Source: an uncultured Bacteroidales bacterium (GTDB taxonomy: Bacteria; Bacteroidota; Bacteroidia; Bacteroidales; Marinilabiliaceae). Taken from it: 43,568 nucleotides of DNA. The stretch is taken from NCBI GenBank assembly GCA_934717675.1, contig CAKUYZ010000009.1, positions 1 through 43,568 on the forward strand, read 5' to 3'. A model generated the notes under the pieces. It was not told the origin of the DNA. It saw only the letters and a list, made by a program, of their open reading frames with translations, and did not search any database. Numbering within the stretch: the first letter of the stretch is position 1; the number at the start of each line of letters is the position of its first letter. The position numbers and the translations under genes are program-made. This document shows, piece after piece, positions 29,396-37,667 of this stretch.

Positions 29396-30556
29396 ATGGA
29401 CAAAAAACCGTTGCTCGCCCTCGCGTCTGGCACGCTGGGGCTGGGCATCTCTGAGTTCGTCATGATGGGCTTGTTGCCCTATGTGGCCTCGGCCATGGGC
29501 GTCTCCATCCCCCAGGCGGGTCATTTCATCTCTGCCTACGCCCTCGGCGTGTGCGTGGGCGCGCCGCTGACCACCCTTGTGGCCTTCCGCCGCCCGCTCA
29601 AGGGGGTGTTGCTGTGCCTTTTCGCCGTCTATATCTTGGGCAATGCCCTGGCTTGCGTCTCGCAAGGCTACGCAATGCTCCTTGTGGCGCGTTTTGTCTC
29701 GGGCTTGCCACACGGGGCTTTTTTCGGCGTGGGTTCCATTGTGGCTGAGAGGGTGGGGCGCGGCGGGCGCGACACTGTGGCCATATCCATCATGATAGCG
29801 GGCATGACCGTGGCCAACGTCGTTGGCGTGCCGCTGGGCACCTGGTTGGCCGTCTCGCTCTCTTGGCGCGCCATTTTTGCCATAGCCTCGGCGTGGGGTG
29901 TGCTGACGCTGTGGGCGTTGTGGCGTTGGGTGCCGTGGCAAGAGCCGCTGCCGGACACTGGCGTCAGGGGGCAGTTCCGTTTTGCCAAACATGCGTCGGC
30001 TCTCTACATCATTGCGGCCACCATGTTCTCCAATGGCGCGGTTTTTTGTTGGTATAGCTACATTCTGCCGCAGATGCGGTCTTTAGCGGGTTTGGGAGAC
30101 GAGTGGCGCACGGCTCTCATGGTGCTGGCTGGCCTTGGCATGGTGGCCGGCAACCTGCTTGGCGGGCGCTTGGCCTCGCGCCACCCCGCGGCGCGGGTAG
30201 ACATGTATGAGCAGCTGGCGGCGGCGCTGCTCCTTGTGGCCATGTTCGCCTTTGCCCATGTGGCCGTCGTGGCCGTGGTGCTCATGGTGGCTCTGACGGG
30301 GCTTCTGTTCTCTTTCTCGCCCGCGCAGCAGAGCCTCATTCTCAAGCACGCCTATGGCGGCAAGATGATGGCCGCCGCTTTCATCCAGATAGCTTTCAAC
30401 CTGGGCAATGCCATAGGCGCCTACGTTGGCGGTTTGCCCATTGAGTGTGGCCTTGGCTATCGCTATCCGGCCTTGCTCGGCGCCGCTGTCATGTCGCTCG
30501 GCGTGGTATCCCTGTGGCTTTATAACAAGCATTTGGCGTCGGCCGCCGAGCCTTAG
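29396..30556 (+). CDS. MFS transporter, AraJ/DHA1-type
   Basis: The 386-residue protein has twelve membrane spans. Features include GISEFVMMGLLPYVASAMGVSIPQAGHFISAYALGVCVGAPL in spans 1-2, the motif-A-like loop FRRPLKG, RFVSGLPHGAFFGVGSIVAERV in span 4-5 and LGTWLAVSLSWRAIFAIAS in span 5. This pattern belongs to the arabinose-polymer/sugar-efflux and drug-efflux group (AraJ-like). The exported substrate is unknown. It is 27 bases downstream of the GT2 gene and ends at a bidirectional terminator. Confidence 0.9.
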   Translation: MDKKPLLALASGTLGLGISEFVMMGLLPYVASAMGVSIPQAGHFISAYALGVCVGAPLTTLVAFRRPLKGVLLCLFAVYILGNALACVSQGYAMLLVARFVSGLPHGAFFGVGSIVAERVGRGGRDTVAISIMIAGMTVANVVGVPLGTWLAVSLSWRAIFAIASAWGVLTLWALWRWVPWQEPLPDTGVRGQFRFAKHASALYIIAATMFSNGAVFCWYSYILPQMRSLAGLGDEWRTALMVLAGLGMVAGNLLGGRLASRHPAARVDMYEQLAAALLLVAMFAFAHVAVVAVVLMVALTGLLFSFSPAQQSLILKHAYGGKMMAAAFIQIAFNLGNAIGAYVGGLPIECGLGYRYPALLGAAVMSLGVVSLWLYNKHLASAAEP

Positions 30557-30599
30557 GCTCCCTGATTGGTGGCCTTGGCGCACGTTCGCCTCTTGCCGC

Positions 30600-30649
30600 G
30601 AAAAAAAATCACACCCCGCCAGACCTATGACGGTCTGGCGGGGTGTTTT
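30600..30649. terminator. Bidirectional terminator between MFS and queA genes
   Basis: A perfect 15-bp stem (30611-30625 with 30632-30646, 6-base loop) has TTTT on the right and a run of A on the left, serving the plus-strand MFS gene and the minus-strand queA operon. Confidence 0.88.
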
Positions 30650-30679
30650 GGCTCATCGCCCCACTGGCGGGGTGCCTTT

Positions 30680-31729
30680 TTATATTATCAGCATCGCGTC
30701 GCCATACGGGCCAATGCGGTAGCCCTCTTCTATGGCTTTGCGGTAGGCGTTCATGACGTTGTTGTAGCCGCCGAAAGCGCAGACGAGCATGAGCATGGTG
30801 GACATTGACAACTGGAAGTTGCTCACCATCGACGTGGCCACCTGGAACTCGTATGGCGGGAAGATGAATTTGTTTGTCCATCCGTCATATGGCGTGATGT
30901 GTCCCATGGTGGAGACGGCCGTCTCCAAGGCGCGCATCACGGTGGTGCCGACGGCGCATATCTGTTTCTGCTCGTCTTTCGCGCGGTTGATGCGCTGCAC
31001 GGCGTCGTCCAATATTCGCATCTGCTCTGAGTCCATCTTGTGCTTCGTCAGGTCCTCCACCTCCACTTCGCGAAATCCGCCCAGCCCAACGTGGAGCGTG
31101 ACGTCGGAGAAGTCTATGCCCTTGATCTGGCACCTCTTATATAGCTGACGGCTGAAGTGCAGGGCTGCTGTTGGCGATGCCACTGCGCCCTCTTCTGTTG
31201 CAAAGATGGTCTGGTAGTCCTCCGCGTCTTGCGGCTCCGGCTCGCGGTGGATGCAGTCTGGCAGCGGGGTCTGGCCCAGAGAGTAGAGGGCCTCGCGGAA
31301 CTCTTCGTTGGTGCCGTCAAAGAGGAAGCGCAGCGTGCGGCCGCGGCTCGTGGTGTTGTCTATCACCTCGGCCACCATGGAGTTGTCTTCCCCAAAATAC
31401 AGCTTGTTGCCAATGCGTATTTTGCGGGCGGGGTCTACCAGCACGTCCCACAGGTGTTGGTCGTGGTTCAGCTCGCGGAGCAAGAACACTTCAATGCGGG
31501 CGTTGGTCTTCTCCTTGTTGCCATATAGGCGGGCGGGGAATACGCGGGTGTTGTTGACCACCATCACGTCGCGGTCGTCAAAGTAGTCGAGAATGTCGCT
31601 AAAAGTCTTGTGCTCAATCTCGCCGGTCTTCTTGTGCAAAACCATGAGGCGGGCGTCGTCTCGGTTTTGTGTGGGGTATTGCGCAATCTGCTCTTCCGGA
31701 TACCGGTATTCAAATTCCGACAGTTTCAT
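30680..31729 (-). CDS. queA: S-adenosylmethionine:tRNA ribosyltransferase-isomerase
   Basis: The 349-residue enzyme uses SAM to turn preQ1-tRNA into epoxyqueuosine-tRNA in wobble-base modification of GUN-anticodon tRNAs. Motifs: KLSEFEYRYPEEQIAQYPTQNRDDARLMVL, VMVVNNTRVFPARLYG, EVFLLREL, DYQTIFATEEGAVASPTAALHFS (the PTAxLHF active-site block), DVTLHVGLGGFREVEVEDLTKHKM and NFQLSMSTMLMLVCAFGG. It is the last gene of the ftsX-DUF3098-uppP-truB-queA operon, 10 bases after truB. Together with truB it forms a tRNA-modification pair. Confidence 0.96.
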   Translation of the reverse strand: MKLSEFEYRYPEEQIAQYPTQNRDDARLMVLHKKTGEIEHKTFSDILDYFDDRDVMVVNNTRVFPARLYGNKEKTNARIEVFLLRELNHDQHLWDVLVDPARKIRIGNKLYFGEDNSMVAEVIDNTTSRGRTLRFLFDGTNEEFREALYSLGQTPLPDCIHREPEPQDAEDYQTIFATEEGAVASPTAALHFSRQLYKRCQIKGIDFSDVTLHVGLGGFREVEVEDLTKHKMDSEQMRILDDAVQRINRAKDEQKQICAVGTTVMRALETAVSTMGHITPYDGWTNKFIFPPYEFQVATSMVSNFQLSMSTMLMLVCAFGGYNNVMNAYRKAIEEGYRIGPYGDAMLII

Positions 31730-31739
31730 ATATCTCCTT

Positions 31740-32486
31740 TCAAACGCTTTTTTCTTCTGTTGTCTGTTCTTGCGGCTTTTGGCTCTTTATCAGTTCCTCC
31801 ACCTGTTCCATGGTCAGCGCGCCGTCTAGCGTCACGTTGCCGACCCTTGTGCGCCGCAGTGCCGTCAGGTAGGCTCCGGAGCCAAGTGCCGTCCCGATGT
31901 CGCGGGCCAGGGCGCGAATATATGTGCCTTTGCTGCACTCTATGCGCAGTCGCAGCTCCATCCGCTCCGGGTCGAACTCTTCCACCTCCATGGCCGTTAT
32001 CTCAATGGGTCGGCTGGCCAGCTCGATCTCATCGTGCCGTCCTTTGCGGGCATACTCGTAGGCTCTGTGGCCGTCCACCCTTATTGCCGAGAATGTTGGC
32101 GGCACTTGGTCAATGTGGCCGGTGAATTGCTCGCGCAGCACTTTGTCCACCAGCGCGCGGTCTATGTGGGCCGTGGGGTATGTGGCGTCCTCTTCCGTCT
32201 CTTTGTCAAACGACGGTGTCGTGGCGCCAAGTTTCAGCGTCGCCACATACTCTTTGTCGTGGTCCATCATGGCTTGCAGACCCTTTGTGGCGCGGCCCGT
32301 GCACACTATTATGAGGCCCGTGGCGAGCGGGTCCAGAGTGCCGGCGTGACCCACTTTTATCTTTTTGATGCCCAAGTGCCGCTTCAGCAGGAAGCGTATT
32401 TTGTTCACCGCGTCAAACGAGGTCCACGTCAGCGGCTTGTCAATGGCCAGCTGCTCGCCGCCAAGGAAGTCAAATGTCCTCTCCAC
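31740..32486 (-). CDS. truB: tRNA pseudouridine-55 synthase
   Basis: The 248-residue enzyme makes pseudouridine 55 in the T loop of tRNAs. Motifs are GEQLAIDKPLTWTSFDAVNKIR, GIKKIKVGHAGTLDPLATGLIIVCTGRATK (with the catalytic Asp in GTLDPLA), KEYVATLKLG, VPPTFSAIRVDGHRAYEYARKG and CSKGTYIRALARDIG. The open frame has no ATG near family position 1; I choose the GTG at 32486, giving MERTFDFLGGEQLAIDKP, 5 bases after the uppP stop. The long extension further upstream in the same frame overlaps uppP and is not translated as this gene. Confidence 0.94.
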   Translation of the reverse strand: MERTFDFLGGEQLAIDKPLTWTSFDAVNKIRFLLKRHLGIKKIKVGHAGTLDPLATGLIIVCTGRATKGLQAMMDHDKEYVATLKLGATTPSFDKETEEDATYPTAHIDRALVDKVLREQFTGHIDQVPPTFSAIRVDGHRAYEYARKGRHDEIELASRPIEITAMEVEEFDPERMELRLRIECSKGTYIRALARDIGTALGSGAYLTALRRTRVGNVTLDGALTMEQVEELIKSQKPQEQTTEEKSV

Positions 32487-32491
32487 TCTCC

Positions 32492-33295
32492 CTACTGCAA
32501 GAATATGAGAGTGAACACGCCCGCAATGGCGCAGTAGATGGCGAACCATATCAGCTTGCCGCGGCGCACCACGTCTATCATCCACTTGCAGGCCAGGCAG
32601 CCCGAGAGGAACGCGGCCACGAAGCCGGCCAACATGGTAAGGGGGGAGACCGTCGACGCCGCCATGGCCTCCGCGCTGTCTCCTAGCAACTTGATGCCGT
32701 CTAGCAACGCCTCGCCCAAGATGGGCGGGATGACCATGAGGAATGAGAACTGCGCCATGGTCTCTTTCTTGTTCCCAAGCAGGAGGCCGGTGGCGATGGT
32801 GGTGCCAGAGCGGGAGAGACCCGGGAGCACGGCCAAGGCCTGTGAGAGGCCTATGATGAACCCGTCGAGATATGAGACGCTCTCCTTGGCCCGCGGCCGA
32901 GCATAGTAGGCGAAGGAGAGAAGCAGGGCGGTGACGCACAGCATCAGGCCCACGATGAACGTGCCGGAGCCGAACACCTCCTCCACCTTGTCCTTAAAAA
33001 ACACGCCGACAATGCCTATGGGAATCATGGAGATGACGATGGATATGGCGTAGCGTGTGGCGTCGTTCATCTTGAACTCGAAGAGGCCCTTGATGAGCCA
33101 CCATATCTCGCGCCACAAGATGACTATGGTGGATAGAACCGTGGCCACATGCACCACAATGGTGAACGTCAGGTTCTGCTCTGGCTCTATGCCCAGAAGC
33201 TTTGAGGCTATGACCAGGTGCCCGCTGCTGCTCACTGGCAGATATTCCGTCAGGCCCTGGAGCAGGCCCAAGAGTATGGCTTGCAGTGTGTCCAT
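32492..33295 (-). CDS. uppP: Undecaprenyl-diphosphate phosphatase
   Basis: The 267-residue membrane enzyme removes a phosphate from undecaprenyl pyrophosphate to recycle the lipid carrier for peptidoglycan and surface glycans, and can give bacitracin resistance. The N-terminus MDTLQAILLGLLQGLTEYLPVSSSGHL has the (E/Q)xxxE-like and PVSSSGH motifs. PGLSRSGTTIATGLLLG is the second conserved block with the catalytic Arg/Ser. It lies between DUF3098 and truB in the same operon (gaps 16 and 5 bases). Confidence 0.96.
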   Translation of the reverse strand: MDTLQAILLGLLQGLTEYLPVSSSGHLVIASKLLGIEPEQNLTFTIVVHVATVLSTIVILWREIWWLIKGLFEFKMNDATRYAISIVISMIPIGIVGVFFKDKVEEVFGSGTFIVGLMLCVTALLLSFAYYARPRAKESVSYLDGFIIGLSQALAVLPGLSRSGTTIATGLLLGNKKETMAQFSFLMVIPPILGEALLDGIKLLGDSAEAMAASTVSPLTMLAGFVAAFLSGCLACKWMIDVVRRGKLIWFAIYCAIAGVFTLIFLQ

Positions 33296-33311
33296 TGCGT
33301 TTCCTCCCGCT

Positions 33312-33554
33312 TTATTTCTTCATTATGGCGTAGACCTCGAAAATGAAGCCGGCCAAGACGACAATCGGGGCCAGCGTGATGCGGCGGAAGCTATACACGT
33401 CCGCGTTAAAGACGTTGGGGTCTTCTGACCCGCCGCCGGCCATGAGGACGAACCCTAATATTATCACGCCGAAGCCCGCGGCCAGCAGTTTGTAGTTCTG
33501 CTTGCCCAGGGCGAAGTCGTCACTCTGCTGCTTCTGCTCTGTCATGTTTGCCAT
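33312..33554 (-). CDS. DUF3098 small membrane protein
   Basis: The 80-residue protein has a polar start, FALGKQNYKLLAAGFGVIILGFVLMAGG (first span), DPNVFNADVYSFRRITLAPIVVLAGFIFEVYAIM (second span) and KK. This matches the two-span DUF3098 family placed next to ftsX and uppP in Bacteroidetes. Its function is unknown, but its fixed position suggests a role in division or envelope assembly with FtsX. Confidence 0.9.
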   Translation of the reverse strand: MANMTEQKQQSDDFALGKQNYKLLAAGFGVIILGFVLMAGGGSEDPNVFNADVYSFRRITLAPIVVLAGFIFEVYAIMKK

Positions 33555-33585
33555 TTTTGTTGTCTCCTTGTCGTTATGATTTCTT

Positions 33586-34464
33586 TTATACGTAGAGGTC
33601 CGCCGTCCGCAGGCCCAGATATTTGTTCACAGACCTGGCCGTCGAGGCTATGGTCATCAGCACGCCGATGGCGAAAACAGTGCCGAACAGTGCCGAGACG
33701 GAATACACGTCGCCGAAGTTGATCACGCCCGGCAACTCGCGCGCCGCCAGGAAGATGACCACGGCCAGCATGGCGTTGGCCACAAGCCCGCCCACCAGGC
33801 CCTGCGCCACGCTAGACAGCAGGAACGGCCGACGGATGAAGCCGCGGGTGGCCCCCACGAGCTGCATGGTGCGGATCAGGAATCGCTTGCTGTATACCAT
33901 CAGGCGCACGGTGTTGTTGATGAGCGTCACGGCCACGAGCAGCATCACCGCCGAGAAGCACAGCAGCACGAGGGAAATCTTGCGTATGTTGTCATGGATA
34001 AGGTTCACCACGTCTTGCTCAAAATACACCTCGCGCACTGGCTTATACCCGCGGATGGTCTCCGCCACGGCGGCCATGCCCTGCTCGTCGGCATAGTCGG
34101 CGAAGAGCTTCACCTCCATCGAGGGCAGGAGGGGGTTCATGTCCAGCGTGGCCACGAAGTCCTCTCCAAGATTCTCCTGCATCTGACGGGCCGCCTCGTC
34201 TTTGTCGATATACTTGACCGACTTCACCTGCGGCGAGGCCAACAGCTGTTTCTCAATCTGACGCACCTCGGCGTCGCGGGCGTCGGGAGAGAACGTCACG
34301 GTCAGGCACAGATTCTCCTTCACGTAGGCCGACACTCGGCTCGCGTTCAGCATCAGCAGGCCTATCATGCCCAGAAGGAACAGCACCAGGGCAATGCTTA
34401 TGGTTGTGGTGAAATATGAGCTGCGCAGCTTGCGGGCCGCGGCTGAGTTTGTCTGATTAGGCAT
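33586..34464 (-). CDS. ftsX: Cell division protein FtsX
   Basis: The 292-residue inner-membrane protein is the permease-like half of FtsEX, which controls peptidoglycan hydrolases at the septum. One N-terminal span (TTTISIALVLFLLGMIGLLML) precedes a periplasmic domain of about 130 residues (NLCLTVTFSPDARDAEVRQIEKQL, VKYIDKDEAARQM). Three C-terminal spans follow with the FtsX-family GATRGFIRRPFLLSSVAQGLVGG segment. No ftsE lies beside it; the ATPase must be elsewhere. It heads the operon. The promoter at 34469-34500 sits so near the ATG that the mRNA may be almost leaderless. Confidence 0.94.
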   Translation of the reverse strand: MPNQTNSAAARKLRSSYFTTTISIALVLFLLGMIGLLMLNASRVSAYVKENLCLTVTFSPDARDAEVRQIEKQLLASPQVKSVKYIDKDEAARQMQENLGEDFVATLDMNPLLPSMEVKLFADYADEQGMAAVAETIRGYKPVREVYFEQDVVNLIHDNIRKISLVLLCFSAVMLLVAVTLINNTVRLMVYSKRFLIRTMQLVGATRGFIRRPFLLSSVAQGLVGGLVANAMLAVVIFLAARELPGVINFGDVYSVSALFGTVFAIGVLMTIASTARSVNKYLGLRTADLYV

Positions 34465-34468
34465 ATAG

Positions 34469-34500
34469 CAAGACTATATTACTGACAAATTTAGCCCAAA
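34469..34500 (-). promoter_or_regulatory. Candidate promoter of the ftsX operon
   Basis: TTTG (34500-34497), a 20-base spacer and TAGTCTTG (34476-34469) on the minus strand differ from the consensus by one base. The -7 element ends 4 bases before the ftsX ATG. Confidence 0.5.
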
Positions 34501-34610
34501 TTTATGCCACGGCGGTGATATTAACAGTTTTTATAAGGGGCTCAGCATCTCTTCGCGCCAATTTGCGCACTGCTTCCTTCGGCCCTCCTCGGGGCTCGCG
34601 GGCGGCCCCG

Positions 34611-35243
34611 TCACAGTTTGGCAAACTCGTAGCCCTGCGCCTTTAGCGTCTCCAATGTGCCAGACAGAGCGTGGCGCATCCGCTCGCCCGCCTTTATGGA
34701 GTCATGGTAAACTATTATGGAGCCTGGGCGCACGAAGCGTCGGACGTTCTCCATCACTTGTTCGGGGGTGAGGCGGTTGTCGTAGTCTTTGGGCATCACG
34801 TCCCAAAACACCACGCGGCGAAATCGGCTCCGCGTCAACCGCCAGGCGTGCCAAGGCGTCATGTGTCCGTGCGGGGCGCGGAGCAGCTCGGCGCCCCAAC
34901 CCTCGGCCGCCTGGCACTTGTCCACGTTGGCTGAGAATTCCGCCCAGCCCACTTTGAAGAGCGGCAGATGGTTGAATGTGTGGTTGCCGACAGTGTGGCC
35001 GCGGGCCACTATGTCTTGGAAAATGTCGGGGTGTTTCCTCACGTTGTCGCCCACGCAGAAGAATGTGGCCTTGGCGTCATACTTGTCCAGCAGGTCCAGC
35101 ACCCATGGCGTCTGCTCCGGCACGGGGCCGTCGTCAAACGTCAAGAAGACACGTTTGCGCTTGTGGTCGCGGTCTCGCCACAGGGAGCGCGGAAACATCC
35201 ACCGAACCAGAGATGGAGGTTGTATCACCCAGTCTATCGCCAT
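34611..35243 (-). CDS. Polysaccharide deacetylase (NodB-like, CE4)
   Basis: The 210-residue protein holds the NodB domain motifs in order: VFLTFDDGP (catalytic Asp and metal Asp), GNHTFNHLP (the HxxxH metal site), ELLRAPHGHMTPW (the RxPxG-like motif), WDVMPKDYD, and IVYHDS with the general-acid His. Such enzymes remove acetyl groups from N-acetylated sugars of peptidoglycan or surface glycans. No signal peptide is evident; a hydrophobic stretch is missing at the N-terminus, so location is unclear. It is the last gene of a minus-strand operon, 6 bases after DUF6427. I see no clear terminator in 34501-34610. Confidence 0.92.
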   Translation of the reverse strand: MAIDWVIQPPSLVRWMFPRSLWRDRDHKRKRVFLTFDDGPVPEQTPWVLDLLDKYDAKATFFCVGDNVRKHPDIFQDIVARGHTVGNHTFNHLPLFKVGWAEFSANVDKCQAAEGWGAELLRAPHGHMTPWHAWRLTRSRFRRVVFWDVMPKDYDNRLTPEQVMENVRRFVRPGSIIVYHDSIKAGERMRHALSGTLETLKAQGYEFAKL

Positions 35244-35249
35244 GGCGAG

Positions 35250-36224
35250 CTATGCGTATATGATCCAGGCCGTCACCGCCGTCAGTGCCGCGGGCAACGC
35301 CTCGCGCCCCCGCTCGCCGAGCGACCACAGCAGGCGCGGCAGCAGCATCGACGCGCCAATGGCGGTGAGAATCTGTATGTCTAATGAGAAACCCGGCAAG
35401 ATGGCCAGGAACACGGTGAAGAAGAACACCCACTCCGCCGCGCGGATGCGACGGCTCACCGTGATGCTCATCTCCAGAATATGCCGCTGTGCCGAGGCCG
35501 CGGCCAAGGCTGCGGAGCCCAGCGTCACCACCAGATATGTGATGGAGGCCGGCCCAAGTCTCCAATAAGGCAGCGTGGCGAATCCGGAGCGGACAAAGGC
35601 GCGCGCCGTCTCGGCAGGGTCGGGGGCGAAGAGCGTGAATGTCGTGGCCACCAACGCCACGCCCGCCACGCCCACAACGCCCGCCATGACGCACCGCAAG
35701 GAGTTGACGCGCAACAAGAAGAGCAAGACGAAAAGGAAAGGTATGAAAACCAATCCCTTGACCCAGACGAGCGACCCCGCGCTGACTATGGCGAAACCCC
35801 ACGCCACGCTGGCGTTTGGCCGCTCTTTGCCCGTGGCGGAGAAGAGGCGGTCCAGCCCCCAGATGAGAGCCAAGGCGAAGACGAACGAGGGCTGAAAGGC
35901 CAACGAGAGCCTGAACGCGCCGCACAAAATCACGAAAGCCATGCCTCCCAACACGCCTTGCTGCCCCACCAGGTTGTAGCGGTTCACCAAGTTGTTAACC
36001 ATGAGGGCGCACAAGAAAGTGACCGCCACGGCCAGCAGCACGGCGAGGCCGCTCCCGGCTGCCACGTGCCCCATCAGATGCTGCCACAGGGGCGAGAACA
36101 GGTCGGGGGTGTCCGCCACAACATATCGGCCGGGGTCATAAATGAGCCTGCCGCGCAACGCCACCAGCAGTGCCAGCAGCGCGGCGTAGGCCACGGGGTT
36201 GTTTTGTGAGAATAGACGGAACAA
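35250..36224 (-). CDS. DUF6427 family polytopic membrane protein
   Basis: The 324-residue protein has around eight to ten membrane spans, starting MFRLFSQNNPVAYAALLALLVALR, and includes LVNRYNLVGQQGVLGGMAFVIL. The pattern and its place between purD and the deacetylase match the Bacteroidetes DUF6427 family, which has no assigned function. A role in glycan or lipid handling is only an inference from the neighbouring deacetylase. It lies 23 bases downstream of purD. Confidence 0.8.
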   Translation of the reverse strand: MFRLFSQNNPVAYAALLALLVALRGRLIYDPGRYVVADTPDLFSPLWQHLMGHVAAGSGLAVLLAVAVTFLCALMVNNLVNRYNLVGQQGVLGGMAFVILCGAFRLSLAFQPSFVFALALIWGLDRLFSATGKERPNASVAWGFAIVSAGSLVWVKGLVFIPFLFVLLFLLRVNSLRCVMAGVVGVAGVALVATTFTLFAPDPAETARAFVRSGFATLPYWRLGPASITYLVVTLGSAALAAASAQRHILEMSITVSRRIRAAEWVFFFTVFLAILPGFSLDIQILTAIGASMLLPRLLWSLGERGREALPAALTAVTAWIIYA

Positions 36225-36247
36225 GGCTTTGGGCGTATCGTGCGGGC

Positions 36248-37546
36248 CTACCGCCTGGAGTCGCGGATTCGGATCATGTCTTGGCCAATGTCTTTGCGGT
36301 AGAACGCGCCGTCAAAAGATATGCGCGTCACGTTGGCGTAGCTCTTGGCCAGGGCGTCTTCTATGCTGTCGCCGAGCGAGCTTACGGCAATCACGCGGCC
36401 GCCGCTTGTCACCGTCTGTCCCTCGGCCGTGAGCTTGGTGCCTGCGTGGAACAAGATACTGCGCCCGTCCGTCCGGTCCAGGCCGTTCATGGCCTTGCCT
36501 TTCTCATAGTGGCCAGGGTAGCCGCCAGACACCATCATGACCGTCACGCACGTGCGAGGGTCGGCCTCGGCCTTCTTCTCTTTGAGGCGGCCTGCCGCCG
36601 TGGCTTCAAGCAGTTCCACCAGGTCGGTCTTGAGGCGCGGCATCACCACTTCTGTCTCGGGGTCGCCCATGCGCACGTTATATTCAATCACCATCGGCTC
36701 GCCGCCGCAGTTTATGAGGCCGAGGAATATGAAACCTTTATATGGTATGCCATCTTTCTTCAGTCCCTCGACCGTCGGGCGAACAATGCGCTCCTCCACT
36801 TTGGCCATGAAAGCCGCGTCGGCAAAAGGCACGGGAGACACTGCGCCCATGCCGCCAGTGTTCGGACCCTCGTCATTGTCGCCAATGCGCTTGTAGTCTT
36901 TGGCTTCCGGCAATATCACGTAGCCGTCGCCGTCTGTCAAAACGAAGACCGACAGCTCCACGCCGCTCAAAAACTCCTCAATGACCACCGTCCGCGACGC
37001 CGCGCCGAACATGCCGCCAAGCATTTCGCCAAGCTCCTTCTTCGCCTCGGCCAGGTCGTTTATTATCAGCACGCCTTTGCCGGCTGCTAGTCCGTCTGCC
37101 TTGAGCACGTAGGGGGGCTTCAGGCTCTCCAGGAATAGCTCCCCGTCGGCCAGGCTCTCTGCCGTGAAGCTGCGGTAGCGCGCCGTCGGGATGTTGTGGC
37201 GCGTCATGAACGCCTTGGCGAAGTCTTTGCTGCCCTCCAGCTCCGCGCCCTTGGCCTGCGGGCCAATCACGGGGATGCGGGCCGTGCGGCTGTCTGCCAA
37301 TATGGCGTCATGAAGTCCCTTCACCAGAGGCTCCTCCGGCCCCACCACCACCATGTCTATGCCATTGGCAGTCACAAAGTCGCACACGGCCTTGTGGTCG
37401 TTGGGATCCAGGGCCGTGTTCTGCCCTAGCGAGGCGGTGCCGGCGTTGCCGGGGGCAATGAAGAGTTTGTCCAGTTTGGGGCTCTGCTTCAGTTTCCAGG
37501 CAATGGCGTTTTCGCGCCCGCCGCCGCCAATAAGCAATATGTTCAT
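36248..37546 (-). CDS. purD: Phosphoribosylamine--glycine ligase
   Basis: The 432-residue ATP-grasp enzyme joins glycine to phosphoribosylamine in purine synthesis. It starts MNILLIGGGGRENAIAWKLKQSP. Further motifs: APGNAGTA, VVVGPEEPLVKGLHD, PPYVLKADGLAAGKGV (ATP-binding), VVIEEFLSGVELSVFVL, EGPNTGGMGAVSPVPF and VIEYNVRMGDPETEVVMPRL. The start at 37546 is set by this family N-terminus; the open frame upstream runs into the divergent promoter zone. It heads the operon with DUF6427 and the deacetylase. TATCTTCG (37585-37578, minus) may be its -7 box. Confidence 0.96.
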   Translation of the reverse strand: MNILLIGGGGRENAIAWKLKQSPKLDKLFIAPGNAGTASLGQNTALDPNDHKAVCDFVTANGIDMVVVGPEEPLVKGLHDAILADSRTARIPVIGPQAKGAELEGSKDFAKAFMTRHNIPTARYRSFTAESLADGELFLESLKPPYVLKADGLAAGKGVLIINDLAEAKKELGEMLGGMFGAASRTVVIEEFLSGVELSVFVLTDGDGYVILPEAKDYKRIGDNDEGPNTGGMGAVSPVPFADAAFMAKVEERIVRPTVEGLKKDGIPYKGFIFLGLINCGGEPMVIEYNVRMGDPETEVVMPRLKTDLVELLEATAAGRLKEKKAEADPRTCVTVMMVSGGYPGHYEKGKAMNGLDRTDGRSILFHAGTKLTAEGQTVTSGGRVIAVSSLGDSIEDALAKSYANVTRISFDGAFYRKDIGQDMIRIRDSRR

Positions 37547-37577
37547 GGGTTTGTAGTGTTTTTCAGGTTTGCCTCCG

Positions 37578-37623
37578 CGAAGATAATGATTTAGCCGCTG
37601 ATTGAATTTTAATCTTAACTTCG
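37578..37623. promoter_or_regulatory. Divergent -7-like boxes between purD and the DUF2723 gene
   Basis: TATCTTCG reads leftward (37585-37578) toward purD and TAACTTCG reads rightward (37616-37623) toward the DUF2723 gene. Each is one base from TAnnTTTG and neither has a matching -33 box. Confidence 0.35.
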
Positions 37624-37667
37624 CGGCTAGCACTTTATAACACATAGCCGTAATTGAGCGCAAGCTA

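Noticed and set aside
32487..32939. Upstream extension of the truB frame across uppP
   Set aside because: There is no family homology before the GTG at 32486, and the extension is fully inside the well-supported uppP gene.
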